Positions 22,276 through 34,357 of a stretch of 64,000 nucleotides of DNA are shown piece by piece. A model generated the notes under the pieces. It had not been told where the DNA came from. It did no database searches and worked only from the letters and a program-made list of their open reading frames with translations. This DNA comes from CAVVST01 sp963750995 (GTDB taxonomy: Bacteria; Acidobacteriota; Vicinamibacteria; Vicinamibacterales; UBA2999). The DNA is taken from assembly GCA_963750995.1 (NCBI GenBank), contig CAVVST010000005.1, positions 1,364,001-1,428,000 of the forward strand, given 5' to 3'. Each line of letters starts with the position of its first letter. Positions within the stretch are counted from its first letter, which is position 1. The translations under genes were made by a program, and so were the position numbers.

Positions 22276-23733
22276 TCAGCCAGCCAGCGGATGGGCAGCC
22301 GGCGCCGCCGCGGCGGCCGGAGCCGGAAGCCTGACGGTGACGCGCGTCCCGCCCTCGGTGCGGTTCTCGATGACGAACGTGCCCGCGAGCGCTTGCGCGC
22401 GCTCGCGCATGCCGATCAGGCCGAGCCGGCGTCGCGCATCGGATGCCCGCGCCGCGGTGGTGTCGATGCCGCGGCCGTCGTCCTCAATGGTCAGTTGCAG
22501 CATGCCTTCCCGGCGGACGAGCGACACCGTGCACGACGAGGCACCGCTGTGGCGCGCCACGTTGGTCAGCGCCTCCTGGACGATGCGGTAGACGCAGACC
22601 TCGACGTCGGGGGGAAGCCGATCGTCCATCCGCTCGTGCGTGAGCTGCGTGCGGATGCCCGTACGCTTCGAGAAGCTGCGCAGGTGCGCGCTCACCGCCT
22701 CGGGAAGCCCGAAGTCGTCGAGCATGGACGGGTGCAGCAACTGTGACAGGTCACGGACGTTCTGCAGCGTCGACTCGGCGATCGCGCGCCCCTCGTCGAG
22801 CGCCCGGCGGGCGCGCGAGTCGGTCTCGACGCCGCGCATCGCGACGCCCATCTCCATCTTGATGGCGGTCAGCGCTTGTCCGACCGCATCGTGCAACTCG
22901 CGCGCGAGGCTGCGGCGCTCCTCTTCCTGCGCCGTCACCAGCCTCGCCGACAACCGCTCGAGGTCGCGCCGGGTCTGGCGTTCCGCGGCCTGCCGCCGTT
23001 CGATCTCATGCTCGAGCCGGCCGACGTGACGCGTGGCGACGACGGCGACTACCAGTCCGACGACGATGGCGAGCGAGGCGAGCGAAAGAACCCGGTTCCG
23101 CGCGTTGCTGTAGAGCAGCGCCGCCTCAGCCTCGTGGCGTTGGCGCGAAGCGCGCTGGAGCGCCGACAGTGAATCGACAATCTCCAGGATCGACTGGCGC
23201 GCCGGCACGATACGTTGACGAAGCAGCGCGGCGGCATTCGCGGTAGTGAACGGCCCCTCGGAGACGAACACCACGTCGCGCGACTTCCAGTAGTGCTCGA
23301 GCTCCACCTGGAGGTTGTCCCAGTGCTGGCGCTCGATCGGCGAGCCGATCAGCGGCACGTAGACCGGAAGGACGCGATCGACGTCGTCGCGTATCTTCAG
23401 GAGCGCGGCGCGGTAGTCGTCGTAGCTGGAAGGCGTGCGATCGATCAGCGCGTCGCGAAGGTAGACGGATCCGAGCAGGACGTTGGTTCGGACGGTGGCG
23501 AGCACATCCTGGCCGCGTTGAAAATCGTCGCGGCTCGCCTCGAGGCGGCGATCGACTTCGCGGAGGCTGCGGACCAGCTCGTAGCCGGAGGCACCCCACA
23601 GCGCGAACACAACGGCGAAGCCGGCGGTGAGCGCTCCTCGAATCGTCGACGTAGGGCCAATGCGCGCGGCAGCCACGGCGGGGTTCTCCTCCGCATCGTA
23701 GTCGGCGTCCGGCGAAGCGGTCCAGTGCGTCAT
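22276..23733 (-). CDS. Membrane histidine kinase of the NarX/DesK (HisKA_3) type
   Basis: Sensor kinase of 485 aa. TM1 lies near residues 35-52 and TM2 near 217-235, enclosing a periplasmic helical domain of about 160 residues that looks CHASE3-like. A coiled-coil linker follows, then the HisKA_3 helix with phospho-acceptor His (LARELHDAVGQAL). The ATPase domain has QEALTNVARHS, DDGRGID and GLIGMRERA. The start is ATG 23733, 20 bases after the stop of the HAD-like gene. Its partner regulator follows immediately. The signal is unknown. Confidence 0.93.
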   Translation of the reverse strand: MTHWTASPDADYDAEENPAVAAARIGPTSTIRGALTAGFAVVFALWGASGYELVRSLREVDRRLEASRDDFQRGQDVLATVRTNVLLGSVYLRDALIDRTPSSYDDYRAALLKIRDDVDRVLPVYVPLIGSPIERQHWDNLQVELEHYWKSRDVVFVSEGPFTTANAAALLRQRIVPARQSILEIVDSLSALQRASRQRHEAEAALLYSNARNRVLSLASLAIVVGLVVAVVATRHVGRLEHEIERRQAAERQTRRDLERLSARLVTAQEEERRSLARELHDAVGQALTAIKMEMGVAMRGVETDSRARRALDEGRAIAESTLQNVRDLSQLLHPSMLDDFGLPEAVSAHLRSFSKRTGIRTQLTHERMDDRLPPDVEVCVYRIVQEALTNVARHSGASSCTVSLVRREGMLQLTIEDDGRGIDTTAARASDARRRLGLIGMRERAQALAGTFVIENRTEGGTRVTVRLPAPAAAAAPAAHPLAG

Positions 23734-23752
23734 TGTCTCGATCCAGAGCTCG

Positions 23753-24309
23753 TCAGTCGGCGGTGGCTCCCAGGATCGCCTCGGTCCAGCCGGCGGTTCC
23801 CGCCGCCATCGTCAAGTAGGCGTCGGGAATGGTGCGCCGCAGCCGCATCTGATCGATGCCGTCCGTGCGCACGATCACCGGCACGTCCACGGCGCGCAGC
23901 AGCTCGCGGTGCTTCCATTTCTCGCCCAGCCCGACAAACAGCACCGGATCGTCGCCAAACCGATACAACGCCATCAGCAGCCGCACCGCGTCGCCGACGT
24001 TGCCGCCCCGCGCCGGGAGCCGCAGGACCTGCCAGTCCGGGTCCTCGTCCGGTTCTGTGTCGAACCCATCGGGGAAATACCCGCGCGGCACGTAGAGGAG
24101 GGTGCCGCCTGCCGCAACGAACGGGTGGCGTATGGCGAGTTGATCTGCAGCAGCACCATCACCGCCGGTGGCTCGTCGCTGATGAATACCACCGGTACCG
24201 CGAATGTACGGAGCAACCCGACGACATGGCGCGCGGTCGGACACGCGATGGCGCCGTCGGGCGCCCTCACCGGACCGTCGCAGGCGGCAAGTATGACCAG
24301 CGCATCCAT
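23753..24309 (-). CDS. HAD-like protein resembling mannosyl-3-phosphoglycerate phosphatase (frameshifted)
   Basis: Protein of about 185 aa when rejoined. It starts at ATG 24309 (MDALVILAACDG). The order of motifs recalls the mannosyl-3-phosphoglycerate phosphatase branch of HAD hydrolases: TARHVVGLLRTFAVPVVFIS, then IRHPFVAAGGTLLYVPRGYF, then DPVLFVGLGEKWKHRELL. The usual nucleophile motif DxD is replaced by AACDGPV, and the GDSxND motif is degenerate (GLGEKWKH), so catalysis is doubtful. The frame breaks near 24137, inside LLQ-DQLAIRH. First gene of an operon with the kinase and LuxR-type regulator, which hints at a regulatory rather than metabolic role. Confidence 0.6.
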
Positions 24310-24359
24310 GCGTTCAATGTAGCGTCGCGTGAACCACGCCGGTATCGGGTCCAGAGGGG

Positions 24360-26261
24360 ATGGCCTATACAATGGCGACAATGAGCCGGCGAGCCATCGC
24401 AGCCACGCTCGATGTGCTCGCCCTGGCGCTGGCCGTTCTGGCCGCGGCGATTGTCAACGCGGGCGGGTTCGTCCTTCAGTTCGCGGATTCCCGAGTCTCA
24501 CTGCGCACGCCTTCACGCACGCTGCTGTGGATGGTCGTGGTCGTGGTTGTCCGTTTGACGATCGACCGGCGCACCCGCCCCTTCGGCATCGTATTCGGCT
24601 CATGGCCGCGCTTCCCGCGGCTTCCCGGCGATACCGACGCCTTTCAGGTACGCGCGACTCCTGGACTTGGCCGACGCGCGGCGTTCGCCTCGCTCGGCAT
24701 TCTGCTGGTGCTTTGCGTGCTGGTGCAGGACCAGCTCCAGTATCCGTATTCAGTCGCCGACTACGGAGATCCACTGTTTTCGATCTGGCGGATCGGCTGG
24801 GTGCTGCACCAACTGGTTGCAGATCCGGGACACCTCTTCGACGCCAACATCTTCTCCCCAGAGCGCCTGACGTTGACGTTCTCGGATCCGATCATCCTGC
24901 CTTCGTTGATCGCCGCGCCGCTGGCAGGTCTTGGGCTGCATCCCGTCGTCACCTATAACCTGTTGCTGCTCTCCGGGTTCTGGTTCTCCGGTATTGCAAC
25001 CTACCTGCTGGTGGAGCGGCTCACGGCATCGCCGCTCGCCGCGTTCGTCGGCGGGGTCATCTACGCGTGTTATCCGTACCGGTTCGAGCATTACGGCCAT
25101 CTCGAACTGCAGATGACGCAGTGGATCCCGCTCGGCCTGCTGGCGTTGCATCTCTTTGTCTCGACTGGCCGATGGCGGTACGCGATCGCGCTCAGTCTTG
25201 CCGGCGCGGCTCAGCTCTATTCCTCGATGTACTCCGCCGTCTTCTTTCTGCTCTACGCCGTGGTCATCGGCGTCGGGCTGATTCTCGCTTACCGGACTCC
25301 CCTGCGCCGCTTGGTCCTGCCGGCGTCAGCGGCGGCAGTGGTGGCCGCCTTGCTCGCGGTGCCGCTCGCCCGTGCATTTGTCGCGGCGGAACCGTTGAAG
25401 GCAGAGCGAACGACGGATGAAGTCCGGTTCTACAGCGCCACGCCGCTTGATTACTTTCGAGGGAACCTTCAGAGCGCGCTGTGGAAGGACCGCATCCTGC
25501 CTCCAGAACCGGAACGAGCCCTGTTTCCCGGCGTCATGCCGCTGGCGCTTGCCGCGATCGGAATCGCGCCGCCGCTGAGCGCCGTCCGGCTGGTGTACAC
25601 GGTGGGCCTGCTGGTCGCGCTCGATTGCTCATTCGGGTTCAACGGGGCCTTCTATCCGCTCCTGCACCGATCGTTTCCCCCGGTTCGAGGGCTGCGCGTG
25701 CCGGCGCGTTTCAGCGTCATCGTCGGCCTCACCCTGTCGATCTTTGCCGGGTTCGGGGCGCGTCGCATTCTCGGTTGGTGTCGATCGCGCATCAACCAGC
25801 GGGCTGCGATTGCAGTGCTGATCGTGCTGATCGCCATCGATGCGTGGCCGGCGCTGCCGCTCGTGCCCGTCTGGAAGGAGCCGCCTCCTATCTACGAGAC
25901 GCTAAAGGCCCGGCGTGACGTGGTCCTCGCGGAATTTCCGGTCGACGAGAACCCTGTCTTCAACACGCCGTTCATGTATTTCTCCGTGTGGCACTGGCGG
26001 CCGATCGTAAATGGCTACAGCGGCTACATTCCGGAGTCTTACGTCGCGGTGATTCCAGAGCTCATGGAGTTTCCGCGCGGTGACTCCATCGCCGCACTCC
26101 GCCGGCGCGGCGTCACGCACGTCACCGTGAACTGCGGACTGCAGCGGAACGTCTGCAAGGAGACGATGACCCTGATGGGTCACTCGCCGGGACTGCGGTT
26201 GATCACGGAAGCACGCTGGGAAGGAGAACCGGTACAGCTCTTCGAGCTCACCGGCGACTAA
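24360..26261 (+). CDS. Polytopic membrane protein, GT-C glycosyltransferase-like
   Basis: About 633 aa with some twelve hydrophobic segments and a short soluble tail. The layout (TM1, a loop with an acidic pair YGDPLFSIWRIGWV, then alternating membrane helices) resembles YfhO/GT-C lipid-linked-sugar glycosyltransferases of the inner membrane. The C-terminal 120 residues (from about 510) form a soluble domain ending in VQLFELTGD. Start is uncertain: in-frame ATG codons at 24360, 24372 and 24381 lack a distinct ribosome-binding site, and 24381 (MSRRAIAATLDVL) would place the first helix closest to the N-terminus. It converges on, and overlaps by 14 bases, a dolichol-phosphate-mannose-synthase-like gene that could supply its donor. 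Confidence 0.75.
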   Translation: MAYTMATMSRRAIAATLDVLALALAVLAAAIVNAGGFVLQFADSRVSLRTPSRTLLWMVVVVVVRLTIDRRTRPFGIVFGSWPRFPRLPGDTDAFQVRATPGLGRRAAFASLGILLVLCVLVQDQLQYPYSVADYGDPLFSIWRIGWVLHQLVADPGHLFDANIFSPERLTLTFSDPIILPSLIAAPLAGLGLHPVVTYNLLLLSGFWFSGIATYLLVERLTASPLAAFVGGVIYACYPYRFEHYGHLELQMTQWIPLGLLALHLFVSTGRWRYAIALSLAGAAQLYSSMYSAVFFLLYAVVIGVGLILAYRTPLRRLVLPASAAAVVAALLAVPLARAFVAAEPLKAERTTDEVRFYSATPLDYFRGNLQSALWKDRILPPEPERALFPGVMPLALAAIGIAPPLSAVRLVYTVGLLVALDCSFGFNGAFYPLLHRSFPPVRGLRVPARFSVIVGLTLSIFAGFGARRILGWCRSRINQRAAIAVLIVLIAIDAWPALPLVPVWKEPPPIYETLKARRDVVLAEFPVDENPVFNTPFMYFSVWHWRPIVNGYSGYIPESYVAVIPELMEFPRGDSIAALRRRGVTHVTVNCGLQRNVCKETMTLMGHSPGLRLITEARWEGEPVQLFELTGD

Positions 26262-26968
26262 TGACTCGGGCGACCCTGCGGCCGAGAAGTGCCCAGGGTC
26301 GCACAATCGCCTCGGCGATGACATGGGTTCCCATCTTCGACTTGCCGATGCGCCGTTCCGTGTAACAGATCGGGACTTCCTCGACCCTGACCTGGTCCAA
26401 CGCGAAGAGCAACTCGGGAAGAAACGCGTAGCCGGTACCTCGAGATCCGGTCGAACGCCACTTTCTTGAGCGTGTCGACCCTGTAGGCGCGAAACCCGCT
26501 CGTGCAGTCGACACACGCCAAACCGCTCAGGAACCGCACATAACTGTTGGCCGCGAGGCTCAGAAGCAGCCGCTGCACACCCCAGTTCAGGATGCGAATG
26601 CCGCCGACGTATCGCGATCCGATCGCGACGTCAGCCGCGGCGAGCGCATCGATCAGCCGGGGAAGGTCCGCCGGGTCGTGTGAGAAATCGGCGTCCAGCG
26701 TCGCGACGACGTCGTAGCCCTGCCGCACGGCATGCTGAATGCCGTCAACGGTCGCCGAACCGTACCCGCTCTTGGCAGGCCGGCTCAGGATTTCGACACG
26801 GGTATCGTGAGCCGCCAGTGCACGGACCACGTCCCCAGTTCCGTCCGGCGAGTTGTCGTCGACGACCAGCACCGACGAGGCCGGAACATGCCTGAGGATC
26901 TCGGGAATGAGCCTGGCGATGTTCTTGGCCTCGTTGTAGGTCACGACAAGGGTGAGAATCCTCCTCAT
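26248..26968 (-). CDS. Family 2 glycosyltransferase, polyprenyl-phosphate mannose/glucose synthase type (frameshifted)
   Basis: Cytoplasmic GT-A enzyme of about 240 aa that would transfer a sugar from a nucleotide donor to polyprenyl phosphate. Motifs: LVVTYNEAKNI, VVDDNSPDGTGD, the DAD-type metal site ATLDADFSHDP, and the acceptor region CTSGFRAYR. The frame changes near 26440, from VAFDRIS to GTGYAFLPELLFAL; after that it reads EVPICYTERRIGKSKM, the usual C-terminal block, to a stop at 26248. Its 3' end overlaps the membrane protein gene. Together they could form a donor/transferase pair for envelope glycans, which is an inference from adjacency. Confidence 0.85.
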
Positions 26969-26982
26969 TACGCGCGTTCGTC

Positions 26983-28524
26983 TCAGAGCGGGATGTTCCC
27001 GTGCTTCTTCGGCGGATTCCGGTCGCGCTTGGTCTCGAGCGCGGCAAGCGCGGCGATCAATTTTTCACGGGTCTGGTGCGGCTGGATCACTTCGTCGACG
27101 AAGCCGCGCTGGGCCGCGATGTAGGGGTTGGCGAATTTCTCGCGATATTCGGTGATGCGGACGGCGCGCGCCGCCTCTGGATCGGCGGCCGATTCGAGCT
27201 CGCGCTTGTAGAGAATATTGACCGCGCCCTCGGCGCCCATGACCGCGATCTCCGCCGTCGGCCAGGCGAAGTTGGCGTCGGTCCGGATGTGCTTGCTCGA
27301 CATCACGCAGTACGCCCCGCCGTACGCCTTGCGCGTGATCACCGTCACCTTCGGCACCGTCGCTTCGGCAAACGCGAACAGCAGCTTCGCGCCGTGCCGG
27401 ATGATGCCGCCGTACTCCTGGACGGTTCCCGGCAGGAACCCCGGCACGTCTTCGAAGGTCACCAGCGGTATGTTGAACGCGTCGCAGAAGCGGACGAAGC
27501 GCGCCGCCTTCACCGACGCGTCGATGTCGAGCGTGCCGGCGAGGTGCGCGGGCTGGTTGGCGACAATGCCGACCGGCCGGCCGGACAAGCGGGCAAAGCC
27601 GACGAGGATGTTGCGGGCGAAGTGCTCGTGCACTTCGAGGACGTAGCCTTCGTCGACGATCCCTCGGATCACGTCGAGCATGTCGTACGCCTGGTTGGGC
27701 GACGCCGGCACGACGCGGTCGAGCGCCTGGACCGCCTGTTCAGGAGGATCGGCGCTGTCGGTGCGCGGCGGATCGTCGACGTTGTTGCCGGGCATGAACG
27801 ACAGCAGCTCGCGAATCAGCAGCAGGCACTCCTGGTCGTTCTCGGCAGCGAAGTGCGCCACGCCGCTGCGCTCGTTGTGCGTCATCGCGCCGCCCAACTC
27901 CTCCTTCGTCACCTGCTCGTGGGTGACCGTGCGGATCACCTCGGGCCCGGTGACGAACATGTAGCTGGTGTTTTTCACCATGACGGTGAAGTCCGTGATC
28001 GCCGGCGAATAGACCGCGCCGCCGGCGCAGGGTCCCATGATCGCCGAGATCTGCGGGACCACCCCTGACGCGAGCGTGTTCCGCAGGAAGATGTCGGCGT
28101 AGCCGCCGAGCGAAAGCACGCCCTCCTGGATGCGGGCGCCGCCCGAATCATTCAAGCCGACCACCGGCGCGCCCATCTTCACCGCCAGATCCATGACCTT
28201 GACGATCTTGGCGGCGTTGGTTTCGGAAAGCGAGCCGCCGAAGACGGTGAAGTCCTGCGCGAACGCGTAGGTGAGCCGCCCGTTGATCCGGCCGTAGCCG
28301 CACACCACGCCGTCCCCCGGCACGACCTGCTCGGCCATGCCGAAGTCGCCGCAGCGGTGGGTGACGAACTTGTCGACTTCCTCGAAGGTACCGGCGTCGA
28401 ACAGCAAGTCGATGCGCTCCCGCGCCGTCAGCTTACCGGCGTCGCGCTGGCGGCGGAGACGGTCCTGTCCTCCGCCCAGCTCGGCGCGCCGCTCGAGATC
28501 GGCCAGGTGATCGTTGGGATCCAT
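26983..28524 (-). CDS. Acyl-CoA carboxylase carboxyltransferase (propionyl-CoA carboxylase beta type)
   Basis: Transfers the carboxyl group from biotin to an acyl-CoA, most likely propionyl-CoA giving methylmalonyl-CoA; 513 aa. Two crotonase-like halves are visible. The N-half has VVGLNDSGGARIQEG and LGGYADIFLRN. The C-half has VTFEDVPGFLPGTVQEYGGIIRHGAKLLFAFAEA (quoted here in parts: DVPGFLPGT, GGIIRHGAKLL) and KAYGGAYCVMSSKHI. Length and motif order match PccB/MmdA. It starts at ATG 28524, eight bases after the stop of the transaldolase gene. The biotin carboxylase and carrier genes lie about 6 kb away on the same strand. Confidence 0.92.
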   Translation of the reverse strand: MDPNDHLADLERRAELGGGQDRLRRQRDAGKLTARERIDLLFDAGTFEEVDKFVTHRCGDFGMAEQVVPGDGVVCGYGRINGRLTYAFAQDFTVFGGSLSETNAAKIVKVMDLAVKMGAPVVGLNDSGGARIQEGVLSLGGYADIFLRNTLASGVVPQISAIMGPCAGGAVYSPAITDFTVMVKNTSYMFVTGPEVIRTVTHEQVTKEELGGAMTHNERSGVAHFAAENDQECLLLIRELLSFMPGNNVDDPPRTDSADPPEQAVQALDRVVPASPNQAYDMLDVIRGIVDEGYVLEVHEHFARNILVGFARLSGRPVGIVANQPAHLAGTLDIDASVKAARFVRFCDAFNIPLVTFEDVPGFLPGTVQEYGGIIRHGAKLLFAFAEATVPKVTVITRKAYGGAYCVMSSKHIRTDANFAWPTAEIAVMGAEGAVNILYKRELESAADPEAARAVRITEYREKFANPYIAAQRGFVDEVIQPHQTREKLIAALAALETKRDRNPPKKHGNIPL

Positions 28525-28531
28525 CCGGGAG

Positions 28532-29186
28532 CTAGGCCTTTGCTGCCTGCGCCTTCTCCCAGTCCTTGAGGAATCGTTCGAGGCCGATATCGGTGAGTGG
28601 ATGCTTGAAGCACTGCTCGACCACGGCGGACGGCGCAGTCACGACGTCGGCGCCCATGCGGGCCGCCTCGACGACGTGGATCGGGTTGCGCACGCTCGCC
28701 ACCAGCACCTCGGTGGAAAACTCGTAGTTGTCGAAGATGTCCACGATCTCCCGGATCAGGTTCATGCCGGTGGTCCCGACGTCGTCGAGCCGGCCGACGA
28801 AGGGGCTGACGTAGCCGGCGCCGACCTTGGCCGCGAGCCACGCCTGCGTCGCCGAAAAAATCAAGGTGACGTTGACTCGCTGCCCCTCGGACGCCAGCGT
28901 CTTGCAGGCGCGCACGCCGTCCTTCGTGAACGGGACCTTGATGACGATGTGCTCGTCGATGCGAGGCGAGGTCGCGCCCCTCGCGCACCATGCCGGCGAA
29001 GTCGGTTGCCACGACCTCGGCGCTGACGGGGCCTTTCACGATCCGACAGATCTGCTTGAGGATCTGCCGGTAGTCGCCCGATTCCTTGGCGAGCAGCGAC
29101 GGATTGGTAGTGACGCCGTCAAGGATGCCGAGCGCGGCGAGCGCCTCGATCTCCTTGACGTTCCCGGTGTCGACAAACAACTTCAT
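28532..29186 (-). CDS. Transaldolase, fructose-6-phosphate-aldolase-like short form (frameshifted)
   Basis: Class I aldolase of the non-oxidative pentose phosphate pathway, about 217 aa, the short TalC/Fsa type. It starts at ATG 29186 with AGGAG seven bases upstream, reading MKLFVDTGNVKEIEAL and GVTTNPSLLAKE. The Schiff-base Lys lies in IVIKVPFTKDG, reached only after a frame change near 28962 (EGRDLAS to IDEHIVIKV). Later motifs: NVTLIFSATQAWLAAKVGAG and YVSPFVGRLDD. Removing the indel gives a full-length, normal protein. It is followed by the carboxyltransferase gene. Confidence 0.88.
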
Positions 29187-29217
29187 TGCGAATCTCCTAC
29201 CAGCTACCGGCTACCAC

Positions 29218-30518
29218 CTAGCGAGCCGTTTCTTCCACGGGAGCCGAGAGCGCGCTGATATTCGGCAGCGGGACCCGTGTATCGACGGCCGCCACTGAAT
29301 AGATATAGCGCGTTCCCGCCTTCACGTCAGCGTCGCGATACCGGGCTTCAGCAATCGGCCGGTCTGTAAGCTGACGCAGTGTGGCATCGCCCGCCTCGCG
29401 GCGCAAGACCAGGTAGCCGCCGAAATCGAGTTCGGTATTCGGTTCCCAGATCAGGCTGATACTCGCCTTCCGACGGCACCGCGGCGAGCCCGGCGGGCGC
29501 GGCGGGCGGAAACATGTCGACGGGCGTGACGCAGAGCGGCGGCGTCGCGGCGCTCATCACCGTTCCACGCTGCGCGCGAACGGTATAGCAGCGCGCCCGG
29601 CCCCCCTCCAGCGCATCGGTCAACGACGTCACGGCGAGCGGCGCAGGATTCGATCGCCATCGGCGGAGGAGCGCTCCACCCCGGGCTTTCGGCCGGAGGC
29701 AGCAGGAACGGATCGGGCGCGAGCTGCGCGGTACACGCTGTAGGTCGTTGGCCCGGGCGGCACGGAGGAGTCAACCACCGGCGTCGCGGGTGTGACCGGC
29801 TGCGCGGTGTCGTAGGGCGACGGCTCGGCCGGGAGCGCGCGGTCCAGCAGGAAGCCGACCAGTCCTCCCGACGGCTCCCACGTCAGCGACAGGGACGCCG
29901 GCGCATAGGTGGCGCGCGGCTCGGTCGGCGGGTCCGGCACGTTCGTCAGCACGAGCTCTGTCTGGGCGCCGGACGGACCGGGCCTGTCCTCGCTGACTGA
30001 AGCCGATGGCGATATAGAACCGCTTGAGCACGGCCGGCGTCGCGGCGCTCGGGCACCGTCGTCAACGCGGCGAATCGCGGATCGACGATCGGGAGGGGGC
30101 CCTGAACGAGGTCGTCGGCCGTCAGCTGATCGACGATCGTCACGGGCGCGCCGGCGATTGCGCCCTTGTCGGTCGGAAGTTGCGGCAACGGGCGGTTGTC
30201 GGCATCGACCGGTGGCGGCACCACCGGAATCGAAGCGACGACGGTGCCGAGCTCGGGCCAGCGGGCAGCGCGTCGGCGCCACCCGGCCGGTGTAGCCGTA
30301 GACGTCGATGCGCGTGAGATCAATCGGCAGCGACGTGTCGATGTTGGCCGTCGGGACCGTGAGGGTGACGTAGACGTCGTTGCCGAACCGCGAGGCGGCG
30401 ATCTTTTCGACTCCCGCCGGGATGCGCACGAACGGCGCCAGCGGCGGTCCCTTTTTCCCGCAGCCGGCGACGGCGAGCGCGGCGAGCAGGCCGAGCGCCG
30501 CCAGTCGGGCCGGGCGCA

Positions 30519-30519
<1 letters not shown>
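29218..30519 (-). pseudogene. Fibronectin type III-like lipoprotein, broken by about six frame changes
   Basis: The start ATG 30519 (MRPARLAALG) overlaps the stop of the sigma-54 activator (TGATG). A signal peptide with lipobox (AVAGCGKKGPPLAP) is followed by beta-rich, fibronectin III-like modules. Coding sense can be followed only by switching frame near 30270, 30045, 30003, 29740, 29660 and 29458. In the last frame it reads SLIWEPNTELDFGGYLVLRR and ends SALSAPVEETAR. Six breaks in 1.3 kb is denser than anywhere else in the window. It may be a real pseudogene or a badly sequenced stretch. It resembles secreted adhesin-like lipoproteins with Fn3 repeats. Function is unknown. Confidence 0.6.
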
Positions 30520-32120
<1,601 letters not shown>

Positions 32121-32281
32121 ATCAGGCTCCTACATTTCCGAGGGCTCGGTGCGTCGATTCCACAACGATGTACACAGGCGGCCGCGGCCGCCGCGCCTCC
32201 CAGGCGAGGGCCGCGGACTGTGCGGTGTCCAAGCCGCATGGGCTGGCTGACACGCTGACACGTTTTTGTAGTAACACAAAA

Positions 32282-32304
32282 TTCACACGACAAAATTGTG
32301 TGAA
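32282..32304. promoter_or_regulatory. Operator-like palindrome in the divergent intergenic region
   Basis: Arms TTCACAC (32282-32288) and GTGTGAA (32298-32304) are perfect inverted repeats 9 bases apart in an AT-rich patch. The site lies about 110-130 bases before the predicted sigma-54 start point at about 32413, the usual distance for an activator-binding site. The sigma-54 activator gene is immediately divergent. Confidence 0.5.
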
Positions 32305-32386
32305 ATTTCGGTTGTCACGCATACCGCATTTTACCGAATCGCGCCCGAAATGCGAGCCAGATCGATCATCGCGTCGAGAAAAATTC

Positions 32387-32402
32387 TGGCGCGCCGCTTG
32401 CC
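32387..32402 (+). promoter_or_regulatory. Candidate sigma-54 promoter for the HExxH gene
   Basis: TGGCGCG (32387-32393), four bases, then TTGC (32398-32401). This has the GG at -24 and GC at -12 ten bases apart, with one mismatch in each conserved block of TGGCACG-N4-TTGCW. The predicted start is near 32413, only about seven bases before ATG 32420, leaving no room for a normal ribosome-binding site. That is the main weakness of the call. Confidence 0.4.
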
Positions 32403-32419
32403 GTGACCACGCCATCGTG

Positions 32420-32953
32420 ATGGTTCGGACCTCACCGGTCGTCTTGTTGCTCATCCTGATCACTCTTGTTACATCGGCGCCGATCCGCGCCGACCCGGTC
32501 CCTCGGTCGCCTCGCCTGCGGCTGACCGACCCCCGCCTGCATACCGTGGTGGAGGCCGGACGCCGGCAGTCGCCGTCGTTTCGCGCGCTTGTCGATCACC
32601 TCGAAGACACCGACGTCGTCGTCTACGTGCAGTGCGCATTCCTGCGCACAGGGCTCGCCGGCGAACTGCAGTTCCTGACCACTGCCGCGAAACTGCGGTA
32701 CGTGCTGGTGCGGATCGGCTGGGATCTCCCGCTGCCGAGGAAAATCGCCATCCTCGGCCACGAGCTGCAGCATGCGCTCGAAGTGGCGCGCAGCCCCGAC
32801 GTCGTCAGCGCGGCGACGCTGGCCGCCGCCTATGAACGTTTTGGATTCACCCGGAACCGCGGCAGCGATCGCGCGGACTTCGACAGCGCCGCCGCGATCG
32901 ACGCCGGCACCACCATCTGGCGCGAGCTGGCCGAGCGCGACGACGGGGAGTGA
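32420..32953 (+). CDS. Small exported protein with HExxH metal motif
   Basis: Protein of 177 aa, start ATG 32420 (GTG 32417 is equally possible). A hydrophobic signal peptide (SPVVLLLILITLVTSAPIRA) is followed by a soluble domain. The segment KIAILGHELQHALEVARSPDV contains HELQH, an HExxH zinc signature placed in a helix as in gluzincin metallopeptidases, with further Asp/Glu residues downstream. Family not recognised. It may be a minimal exported metallopeptidase or a metal-binding relic. It lies next to a sigma-54-like promoter and opposite the GAF activator gene. The larger frame open from 32168 is non-coding upstream. Confidence 0.6.
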   Translation: MVRTSPVVLLLILITLVTSAPIRADPVPRSPRLRLTDPRLHTVVEAGRRQSPSFRALVDHLEDTDVVVYVQCAFLRTGLAGELQFLTTAAKLRYVLVRIGWDLPLPRKIAILGHELQHALEVARSPDVVSAATLAAAYERFGFTRNRGSDRADFDSAAAIDAGTTIWRELAERDDGE

Positions 32954-34353
<1,400 letters not shown>

Positions 34354-34357
<4 letters not shown>

